A DNA stretch of 64,000 bases, taken from contig CM049314.1 of assembly GCA_026874595.1 (NCBI GenBank), positions 74,600,300-74,664,299 on the forward strand. Direction: 5' to 3'. Under the pieces are notes generated by a model. It was not told the DNA's origin. It was given only the letters and a program-made list of their open reading frames with translations, and ran no database searches. Position 1 is the first letter of the stretch. Every line of letters starts with the position of its first letter. The stretch comes from Sipunculus nudus (Eukaryota; Annelida; Sipuncula; Golfingiida; Sipunculidae). Below, one piece after another: positions 34,649 through 44,400 of the stretch. A program made the position numbers and the translations under genes.

Positions 34649-34781
34649 TCTACCACGCCCCTTTGTTTGCTACGTCCTCGAGTAAACGGATTAATCTTGA
34701 ATTACACATTACCCTGTGAACCAAAGAATCATCAGCAACATAAAGTATAGCTAGCATACAACAGCTTACGGAATGTAAACC

Positions 34782-37700
34782 TTACACGGTAGTCTCTTTG
34801 TGCTGTCTAAATTCAACACTGACACTATTGGTTTGCGGTCTGACTGAGTCCAAAATTGACCGTGGCCAATGTCCGATATTTGAATTGAAACCTGCATTAC
34901 GACGATCGGTCCTCCGCAATCCGCTGCATCGAACATCTTGGTCCTCTCTGGATGTATCATCCCGCTGAACCATGATGGGTATCGGTTCATCCTGGGTCGG
35001 TCCTGACTGATATTCGACTATCCAATGATCATCGTCAAGATCTGGCGCCGTCTCGGGGTCATTCTGTGGTATGGTCTCACCCGGTGAAGTATCGGAAGTT
35101 GTAGGGAGAGCCTCCCTCATCTCACTGCGATTAACCCATTTGGGTGCAGAACCATTTGTCTTCTGTACCTTGTAGACATCCTTACCAGGTAATTGGTCTA
35201 GAATCTGCCACACTGCCGGATGGTAAGCGTCCTGAATCTTCTGTCTACCACGGATTGATCTATCACGGAGGTACACGTATTGACCAATGACTAGCGGTGC
35301 AGGTTTGGTCCTCCTGTCATAATGTTTCTTTTGGCGTTCGCCCATCTCGGCCAATCTTCGCTGGACAGTCTCGTACATATCTCTCAGTTTTTCTCGGTGC
35401 TGTTCAGTCCAATCCTTGTATTCTATGGGTTCCTCCTCTATAGCTGGGTTACCAAATAAGGAATCTACTGGCAGTCGAGGCTCCCTGCCATACATGAGGA
35501 AAAAGGGACTGTGTCCTGTAGAAGAGTGTATGGTCGTGTTGTATGCAAAGACCACCTCTCCTAAGTAGTCTGACCATCGCCGCTTCTTCTTGGGTTCTAA
35601 TGTCCTGAGCAAGTCATGCATTGTGCGGTTAAACCGCTCTGCCTGGCCGTTACCGGCTGGATGATACGGCGTCGTATGGGAACGTTGAATACCATACAAG
35701 TGACACAAGTGTCTGACGATGTTCGCTTCAAAATCTCTCCCTTGGTCGGAGTGGATACGTTGCGGTGCACCATAGCGATGGAACCACTCCCGCACTAATG
35801 TTCTGGCTACAGTAACAGCCTTCTGGTCCCTTGTGGCGACCGCGACTGTCCACTTGGTGAACACATCTGTCATGATTAACACGTTCTCCTTGCCATCTGC
35901 TGAAGGTTCCAGAATCGTAAAGTCGATCGCCACGACTTCCAAGGGTTTTGTTGCTCGGAGACTCCCCAAGGGTGTCCTAACCTTCTCCTTCTTCGCAAGT
36001 ACACATCTTGAACAAGTATCGAGGAAGTCCTTGATGTCCTTTGACATACGTGGCCAGTAACATCTCGATCTGATGGTATTTTCCGTCCTTTCCAGGCCTT
36101 GATGACCATGAGCCACATGACACCCATGCAAGACCTTATCCTTCAACACACTTGGTAGGACAACTTGTTTCATCTTCCCGCTATGTGGGTGAATTAGCTC
36201 ACGCTTGAGGACTTGATCCTCCATCTTCAGCCGTTCCCACTGTTGGTACAACAGTTTTGTCAGCGTATCTTCCTCTCGTCTGCATCTCAAGCTGGGTTTC
36301 TGCTGCTGGAGCACTGACCGATACACTGGCCCTATGACTGGGTCATTCCTCTGTAAATCCCCTAGGCTGGAGTTATCAATCTCTGGTAAGATGGTAGCTT
36401 TGCGTCTCTCAGGCTCCATTTCATGGTCGGCCTCTAGTGCTTCACTGATTGCGCTCTCTTGCACTTCCAGAGGTAAAACTGTAGTGTTCACCACTCTTGC
36501 AAGAAATTCTGGGACTTCGAGTTCACACGTCATGGCGGAGTCAGTATCCCATGGTCTAGAACTTTGTCTTGAAAGTGCATCCGCGTTGGTGTTTCTCTTG
36601 CCAGGGCGGTACTTAATTGTGAAGTTGAAGGGTGCTAGGGCAGACGCCCATCGCTGTTCCACGGCTGGTAGCTTACTGGTCGACATCAGGTAGCAAAGTG
36701 GATTGTTGTCTGTGAAGACTATAAACTCACTGCCCTGGAGGTATTCACGCAGCTTTTCAGTAACAGCCCACTTAAGTGCCAACATTTCTAGTCGCTTAGA
36801 GCTATAGCAACTAGGTGATTTCTCGGCACCGCGTAACGCACGGCTGGCGTATGTGATGACCCTCAGTCGCCCTTCATACTCCTGGCTGAGCACTGCCCCT
36901 AAGCCTTCATGCGAGGCGTCCGTTTCTAGGATGAAGCGTCGACTAAAGTCGGGAAACGCCAATACAACTGGTTCAGAGACAAGTTGTCTCTTCAACTCTT
37001 GAAAAGCGGAGTCATGCTCGGGTCCCCAATGTGTTCCAATGGGAATGCTGCGTCTGAATCGTTTACCTCTTACAGTGGATCCTTGAAGGGAAGCATCCAA
37101 CTTGTGGAGAGGTCTGGCAATCGTGGCGAACCCCTTCACAAATCTCCTATAATAGGATACGAATCCAAGGAACTGTTTAAGCTCACGCTGGGTGGTAGGG
37201 TGTGGCCAGTCCCTTACAGCCGACAACTTGTCTGGATCCGTAGCCACTCCCTCCTTCGAAATAACATGCCCAAGGAACCGCACTTTCTCTCGGAGAAACA
37301 TACATTTGCCCGGTTCCAGTTTTAGCCCGTTAGCGGCAAGCTTCCGAAACACATTCTCCAGTCGTTCGAGATGCTCCTCCAGCGTACCGCTAAAGACGAT
37401 CACATCGTCCAGGTAAACAAGCAAGGTCTGTAGAATGTCCTCACGAAAGATTCTACCCATAAGTCTTGACCAAGTAGCCGGGCTGTTCGAAAGTCCAAAC
37501 GGCATTCTAAGGAATTCGTAGAGCCCCATAGGGGTTGTGAATGCCGTTTTATGCCTATCCGCTGGAGCGACTTCCACCTGGTGGTAGGCCGACGCAAGAT
37601 CGAGTGTTGAAAACATCTGTGCACCTCCTAGAGCATCCAGCGTCTCGTTAATACGTGGCAAAGGAAACTGGGCTCTCTTGACCTTGCGGTAATCCACGCA

Positions 37701-39812
37701 CAGTCTGACCTTGCCATCCTTTTTCCGCACCACTACCAAGGGCGAAGCGTAATTGGAGCAACTCTCTCGGATTACCCCTTTTCGACATAGATCACGTAAA
37801 TGGTCCCTGACCTCCTTCCACTCTTGTGGGGGTATTCTGCGGTAGGCCTGCTGAACTGGCTCATCATCTGTAGTTCGGATGTGATGTTGGATCGTCTTGG
37901 TACATCCTAGTTGGTTCTTACCCAGGGTGAACACACCTTTGTACTTCCTTAGAAGAGTTTCAAACTGATGGCGATGGGTATCTGGAATCCCCTTAAGGTC
38001 AAAGTGGCTAAGAAAGTCTTCGTCATCGACGTCACACTTTGCCCTGCACAGTTGAATTTCATTACCGTCCAGACTTATGTCCAAATCTGGTATCGGGAAT
38101 TCCGCAATTCCACTAACAACTCCGAGTCTTGTGTTTGGCCGCAAAGTGATATCAGTGTTACCTATATTGGCGACAGGCAATGAAAATGTTCTAAGATCCT
38201 CTGCTACAACACCTGGAGTTAGGAGGATCGTAGGGGGGACACCTCCATGTACTGGTTCTACCACAGCGACTTCCTTACTGGCTGGCCGAATTAGCTTCAC
38301 ATAACTCATACTCTGTGCTGGAATGCATACCTCCTCCAATCCAGCTACTCTCGCGAATCCTGACGGCTCTGCTGTTAGAACTTCATGGTCTCCTTCTATC
38401 AAAGGTTGGTATTTCGTCAGACGAGACAAGAGATTAGTGCCTAAGACACCTGGTATCAATCGCCGTTTCTCGGTAGTTTCTGGAGTGTCCTTAACCACCA
38501 TCACACCAACGTCCTTGAGCTCCGTGCCATCAATTATAACATCAAGCACTACCACTCCCAAGTATGGAACTTCCATTCCATTTGCAGCTCGAAGTTTCAA
38601 CCAACTCTCAGGTGGAACTTCATAACTGTGCCACAAGTTCTCATGAAAAAAGGTCTCACTAACAGTTGTGACCATGCTACCTGTATCAATTAGGCACTTG
38701 GTTGGTACTCCTCCCATGACCACCTCAATGACTGGGCGACGGCCCACTGTCTGGTTCCACAGTCGGTCCCCTTCCGCATCCACAGAACAGTTCTCAGGAG
38801 GCTGACTTGACTCAGTCCTGCTGGGTCTCCGCTGTGACTTGACTTGCCGGTTCTGAGGGCAATCCCGGCGAATGTGTCCTATCTGGTTACAACTGAAACA
38901 TCTTGGCCCACGCTCATTATCCTTGGCACTTATTGGGAGCAAACGCGCGATCTGTCTCTGTTGCTCCTCCCACTGCTTTTGCTGTTTATCTAACAGAGCA
39001 GCCTGTTGCTGCTGTTGAGTCTGTAGTAACTCTATCATTTTTTTCTGACCGGCAATAATCTCACACAGGCCACGCTCACTTAGTCCTGCATCTGTAGAAT
39101 ATACGGTTGGATCACGTTTGGCTGTACCACGACTCGTCCCTTGATCCTGGCGGTCTTCTTCCGCCCATCTGATGGCCTCTTCCCTAAGGGTTCTGAATGG
39201 TGTCTCTGGGAAATCACGGATCCGCCGCTTTAGTTCTCGTCTAAGCGATGGGTCGCGCACCTTCTCTGCAAAGTTATCTCTAAGGGCTCGATCTCTGTCG
39301 GGCAAACATCTCTCATCACGTTCCAGAGCTTTCTCCAAAATTTCCATCAAAGCATGTGAAAATCCCCTGAGGCTCTCTCCATCCTTCTGGCGACGACTAT
39401 AGAACTGATCAAGTAATTGTGCCGCAGACTGTCTCTCCCCAAATGCTTCACTTAGCAAGTCGAATATTCGCTCTGGATCGGCTCGATCATCTGGCGGTGC
39501 ATAACGGACCTCGCACTTGGCTGGACCATCCAAATTTGTGAGTAGGAAATCAGCTGCTGCTTCTCTCTCCAATCCCTGGGCCCTCAAGGCTGCCCTAGCC
39601 TCTCTGATCCAGTCCCCTAGTGCCTTCGGTTCACCACCATATCTCTCCAATCGTCTCTGACTATACACGACTCGCATAACTCGTCCATCACCTTCAGCTC
39701 CGGGTCGCTGGGCTGCTTCACCTTCTCTAGCTCGATCACCACCTTCTAACTGAGCCATACGTTGCCTAAGCGTCGCCAGTTCGGCCTCAAGGTCATCTCC
39801 GTTGTCCACCAT
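34782..39812 (-). CDS. Gag-pol polyprotein, copy 4 (1676 codons, in frame but RT-damaged)
   Basis: The frame is intact, but 12 bp are missing near 37688. The loss removes four residues (LNRK, 711-714) from the conserved VDYRKLN block of RT, and a nearby base change turns an Asp into Ala (KVKRAQFPL). VDYR-x-LN is among the best conserved RT motifs in this family, so reverse transcription is probably impaired. In the other copies the lost segment is bounded by two direct CTTGCG copies, the pattern expected of replication slippage. Other private changes: His to Asn near the C-terminus (NAGFNSN) and GCTGGGTGG for GCTGTGTGG near 37190. Confidence 0.93.
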   Translation of the reverse strand: MVDNGDDLEAELATLRQRMAQLEGGDRAREGEAAQRPGAEGDGRVMRVVYSQRRLERYGGEPKALGDWIREARAALRAQGLEREAAADFLLTNLDGPAKCEVRYAPPDDRADPERIFDLLSEAFGERQSAAQLLDQFYSRRQKDGESLRGFSHALMEILEKALERDERCLPDRDRALRDNFAEKVRDPSLRRELKRRIRDFPETPFRTLREEAIRWAEEDRQDQGTSRGTAKRDPTVYSTDAGLSERGLCEIIAGQKKMIELLQTQQQQQAALLDKQQKQWEEQQRQIARLLPISAKDNERGPRCFSCNQIGHIRRDCPQNRQVKSQRRPSRTESSQPPENCSVDAEGDRLWNQTVGRRPVIEVVMGGVPTKCLIDTGSMVTTVSETFFHENLWHSYEVPPESWLKLRAANGMEVPYLGVVVLDVIIDGTELKDVGVMVVKDTPETTEKRRLIPGVLGTNLLSRLTKYQPLIEGDHEVLTAEPSGFARVAGLEEVCIPAQSMSYVKLIRPASKEVAVVEPVHGGVPPTILLTPGVVAEDLRTFSLPVANIGNTDITLRPNTRLGVVSGIAEFPIPDLDISLDGNEIQLCRAKCDVDDEDFLSHFDLKGIPDTHRHQFETLLRKYKGVFTLGKNQLGCTKTIQHHIRTTDDEPVQQAYRRIPPQEWKEVRDHLRDLCRKGVIRESCSNYASPLVVVRKKDGKVRLCVDYRKVKRAQFPLPRINETLDALGGAQMFSTLDLASAYHQVEVAPADRHKTAFTTPMGLYEFLRMPFGLSNSPATWSRLMGRIFREDILQTLLVYLDDVIVFSGTLEEHLERLENVFRKLAANGLKLEPGKCMFLREKVRFLGHVISKEGVATDPDKLSAVRDWPHPTTQRELKQFLGFVSYYRRFVKGFATIARPLHKLDASLQGSTVRGKRFRRSIPIGTHWGPEHDSAFQELKRQLVSEPVVLAFPDFSRRFILETDASHEGLGAVLSQEYEGRLRVITYASRALRGAEKSPSCYSSKRLEMLALKWAVTEKLREYLQGSEFIVFTDNNPLCYLMSTSKLPAVEQRWASALAPFNFTIKYRPGKRNTNADALSRQSSRPWDTDSAMTCELEVPEFLARVVNTTVLPLEVQESAISEALEADHEMEPERRKATILPEIDNSSLGDLQRNDPVIGPVYRSVLQQQKPSLRCRREEDTLTKLLYQQWERLKMEDQVLKRELIHPHSGKMKQVVLPSVLKDKVLHGCHVAHGHQGLERTENTIRSRCYWPRMSKDIKDFLDTCSRCVLAKKEKVRTPLGSLRATKPLEVVAIDFTILEPSADGKENVLIMTDVFTKWTVAVATRDQKAVTVARTLVREWFHRYGAPQRIHSDQGRDFEANIVRHLCHLYGIQRSHTTPYHPAGNGQAERFNRTMHDLLRTLEPKKKRRWSDYLGEVVFAYNTTIHSSTGHSPFFLMYGREPRLPVDSLFGNPAIEEEPIEYKDWTEQHREKLRDMYETVQRRLAEMGERQKKHYDRRTKPAPLVIGQYVYLRDRSIRGRQKIQDAYHPAVWQILDQLPGKDVYKVQKTNGSAPKWVNRSEMREALPTTSDTSPGETIPQNDPETAPDLDDDHWIVEYQSGPTQDEPIPIMVQRDDTSREDQDVRCSGLRRTDRRNAGFNSNIGHWPRSILDSVRPQTNSVSVEFRQHKETTV

Positions 39813-39910
39813 TCTGTCAGTCTACCAACAATACTGCGATGAAGTAGATCTCTGGACCACCAGACGTTCGTTGGCCAACCACCTTTTATACTACTGACAA
39901 GTACTAGCCT

Positions 39911-39928
39911 ATCCCACTTCTGACACCA
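39911..39928 (-). promoter_or_regulatory. Primer binding site, copy 4
   Basis: Same 18-base tRNA-Leu match, four bases from LTR 5. Confidence 0.85.
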
Positions 39929-39932
39929 GTTT

Positions 39933-41341
39933 TGTAAACGGTCGGGAGCAAGTATATTGCACTTGGGTTGAGTCTCAATCACACAATCTACTCCCTCTTG
40001 AGTTCGATATAGGCCAACAACACAGTTTGTGCCGTTCGTACACTGTTTAATGTCAGTAGATACACAAGTTTGTTTCTCAGTAGCGAATACACAGTAAAAC
40101 AAAGGTGGTTGACTTCTGCAACAAATACAAAAGAAAAATGCGTTAGACGCTTGCATGGTTCATCTTCACATAACATGTATCATAATACCCATTATAGATA
40201 TACAACATACAGTGGTTAGCTTACCTGATTAAGCCTACGATGGTATCTCATATCTCAACAGACAATAGACACCCTATGCCTATTATAGACAAATGTCTCA
40301 TGACTCGACATATATAACTCTTAATAAGCCATTACTTTATCCTCAACGCTCTGTTTATAATATCCCATTATTCATAACAATAGTAGCATTCCTGATATCA
40401 AATGTCCTTCTGATAATATGTACTGGACAACTTTACTTCATTCACAATAAAAGGGATAATATGTATCAACTCAACTCTCATAGGAAAACCCTCTCAGCAT
40501 ATTAATAATCCTCTTTACTGTCTTTGACTCCATGGTCAATGAACAATAGTAGAAACATCACAATGGCACAGTCCTTCATAGTATTGTATACTAAGTACAT
40601 CAATAGTACATAACAACAGTATTAAATAATACAGTTACTGATATAATAGCTCCCTCTCTCTCTGCTAACATGATAATAAACTGGGGTACACAATCCACTG
40701 GCTTATATCTCTGACAGTAACAAAAATCAGTTCAAGTAAGGATTACTCCAACAAATATCCCTACATATTACTACTGACGTGACGGCTCTCATTGGACATG
40801 CCAACTTCAACAAGATTTTAGGTGCTGATAACATCGCATCTTTCGTAAAATACATATATATAAAGAACACCATCAATCCAGGGCCTCACATATAATTGTT
40901 ACGTCATTTTACTCTCAACAGTTAATATTACAGCCTCACCGCATCTGACAGTGGCTTTAAACCTGGTATATTACGCAGAAAATTATTCATATATGGCGGG
41001 CTGGTCGGTCAACATAAGCCTTCCCCCTTAATTATTCATCTGCGTCTGTTACACGACTTACACAGCATGACAACTTAAAAACAATATCTCTCATGCTAGC
41101 TGGGCTATTAATGTACCAAACAATACTAACCTGCAACGAACTTTCAGTCTGGAAATGTTTTTCTACTGAGAAAGACTTCGAGAGAAGCTTCACCCGCGCT
41201 CTCAATCAAACAACATGGCGACATCAGACAAAAACAAGCTGATGCAACTTCCGCAGACTGGCTCCTTGCTCATAAGCGTTTAAATAGCATATTACATTAT
41301 AGACTGGTCCCTGCTCCTACGCATTTATACGTCCTGTTACA
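39933..41341 (-). repeat. LTR 5
   Basis: 1409 bp between copies 4 and 5. Private change: GGAAAACCCTCTC where the others read GGAAAAACCTCTC (about 40489). Confidence 0.95.
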
Positions 41342-41474
41342 TCTACCACGCCCCTTTGTTTGCTACGTCCTCGAGTAAACGGATTAATCTTGAATTACAC
41401 ATTACCCTGTGAACCAAAGAATCATCAGCAACATAAAGTATAGCTAGCATACAACAGCTTACGGAATGTAAACC

Positions 41475-44400
41475 TTACACGGTAGTCTCTTTGTGCTGTC
41501 TAAATTCAACACTGACACTATTGGTTTGCGGTCTGACTGAGTCCAAAATTGACCGTGGCCAATGTCCGATATTTGAATGGAAACCTGCATTACGACGATC
41601 GGTCCTCAGCAATCCGCTGCATCGAACATCTTGGTCCTCTCTGGATGTATCATCCCGCTGAACCATGATGGGTATCGGTTCATCCTGGGTCGGTCCTGAC
41701 TGATATTCGACTATCCAATGATCATCGTCAAGATCTGGCGCCGTCTCGGGGTCATTCTGTGGTATGGTCTCACCCGGTGAAGTATCGGAAGTTGTAGGGA
41801 GAGCCTCCCTCATCTCACTGCGATTAACCCATTTGGGTGCAGAACCATTTGTCTTCTGTACCTTGTAGACATCCTTACCAGGTAATTGGTCTAGAATCTG
41901 CCACACTGCCGGATGGTAAGCGTCCTGAATCTTCTGTCTACCACGGATTGATCTATCACGGAGGTACACGTATTGACCAATGACTAGCGGTGCAGGTTTG
42001 GTCCTCCTGTCATAATGTTTCTTTTGGCGTTCGCCCATCTCGGCCAATCTTCGCTGGACAGTCTCGTACATATCTCTCAGTTTTTCTCGGTGCTGTTCAG
42101 TCCAATCCTTGTATTCTATGGGTTCCTCCTCTATAGCTGGGTTACCAAATAAGGAATCTACTGGCAGTCGAGGCTCCCTGCCATACATGAGGAAAAAGGG
42201 ACTGTGTCCTGTAGAAGAGTGTATGGTCGTGTTGTATGCAAAGACCACCTCTCCTAAGTAGTCTGACCATCGCCGCTTCTTCTTGGGTTCTAATGTCCTG
42301 AGCAAGTCATGCATTGTGCGGTTAAACCGCTCTGCCTGGCCGTTACCGGCTGGATGATACGGCGTCGTATGGGAACGTTGAATACCATACAAGTGACACA
42401 AGTGTCTGACGATGTTCGCTTCAAAATCTCTCCCTTGGTCGGAGTGGATACGTTGCGGTGCACCATAGCGATGGAACCACTCCCGCACTAATGTTCTGGC
42501 TACAGTAACAGCCTTCTGGTCCCTTGTGGCGACCGCGACTGTCCACTTGGTGAACACATCTGTCATGATTAACACGTTCTCCTTGCCATCTGCTGAAGGT
42601 TCCAGAATCGTAAAGTCGATCGCCACGACTTCCAAGGGTTTTGTTGCTCGGAGACTCCCCAAGGGTGTCCTAACCTTCTCCTTCTTCGCAAGTACACATC
42701 TTGAACAAGTATCGAGGAAGTCCTTGATGTCCTTTGACATACGTGGCCAGTAACATCTCGATCTGATGGTATTTTCCGTCCTTTCCAGGCCTTGATGACC
42801 ATGAGCCACATGACACCCATGCAAGACCTTATCCTTCAACACACTTGGTAGGACAACTTGTTTCATCTTCCCGCTATGTGGGTGAATTAGCTCACGCTTG
42901 AGGACTTGATCCTCCATCTTCAGCCGTTCCCACTGTTGGTACAACAGTTTTGTCAGCGTATCTTCCTCTCGTCTGCATCTCAAGCTGGGTTTCTGCTGCT
43001 GGAGCACTGACCGATACACTGGCCCTATGACTGGGTCATTCCTCTGTAAATCCCCTAGGCTGGAGTTATCAATCTCTGGTAAGATGGTAGCTTTGCGTCT
43101 CTCAGGCTCCATTTCATGGTCGGCCTCTAGTGCTTCACTGATTGCGCTCTCTTGCACTTCCAGAGGTAAAACTGTAGTGTTCACCACTCTTGCAAGAAAT
43201 TCTGGGACTTCGAGTTCACACGTCATGGCGGAGTCAGTATCCCATGGTCTAGAACTTTGTCTTGAAAGTGCATCCGCGTTGGTGTTTCTCTTGCCAGGGC
43301 GGTACTTAATTGTGAAGTTGAAGGGTGCTAGGGCAGACGCCCATCGCTGTTCCACGGCTGGTAGCTTACTGGTCGACATCAGGTAGCAAAGTGGATTGTT
43401 GTCTGTGAAGACTATAAACTCACTGCCCTGGAGGTATTCACGCAGCTTTTCAGTAACAGCCCACTTAAGTGCCAACATTTCTAGTCGCTTAGAGCTATAG
43501 CAACTAGGTGATTTCTCGGCACCGCGTAACGCACGGCTGGCGTATGTGATGACCCTCAGTCGCCCTTCATACTCCTGGCTGAGCACTGCCCCTAAGCCTT
43601 CATGCGAGGCGTCCGTTTCTAGGATGAAGCGTCGACTAAAGTCGGGAAACGCCAATACAACTGGTTCAGAGACAAGTTGTCTCTTCAACTCTTGAAAAGC
43701 GGAGTCATGCTCGGGTCCCCAATGTGTTCCAATGGGAATGCTGCGTCTGAATCGTTTACCTCTTACAGTGGATCCTTGAAGGGAAGCATCCAACTTGTGG
43801 AGAGGTCTGGCAATCGTGGCGAACCCCTTCACAAATCTCCTATAATAGGATACGAATCCAAGGAACTGTTTAAGCTCACGCTGTGTGGTAGGGTGTGGCC
43901 AGTCCCTTACAGCCGACAACTTGTCTGGATCCGTAGCCACTCCCTCCTTCGAAATAACATGCCCAAGGAACCGCACTTTCTCTCGGAGAAACATACATTT
44001 GCCCGGTTCCAGTTTTAGCCCGTTAGCGGCAAGCTTCCGAAACACATTCTCCAGTCGTTCGAGATGCTCCTCCAGCGTACCGCTAAAGACGATCACATCG
44101 TCCAGGTAAACAAGCAAGGTCTGTAGAATGTCCTCACGAAAGATTCTACCCATAAGTCTTGACCAAGTAGCCGGGCTGTTCGAAAGTCCAAACGGCATTC
44201 TAAGGAATTCGTAGAGCCCCATAGGGGTTGTGAATGCCGTTTTATGCCTATCCGCTGGAGCGACTTCCACCTGGTGGTAGGCCGACGCAAGATCGAGTGT
44301 TGAAAACATCTGTGCACCTCCTAGAGCATCCAGCGTCTCGTTAATACGTGGCAAAGGAAACTGGTCTCTCTTGACCTTGCGATTAAGCTTGCGGTAATCC

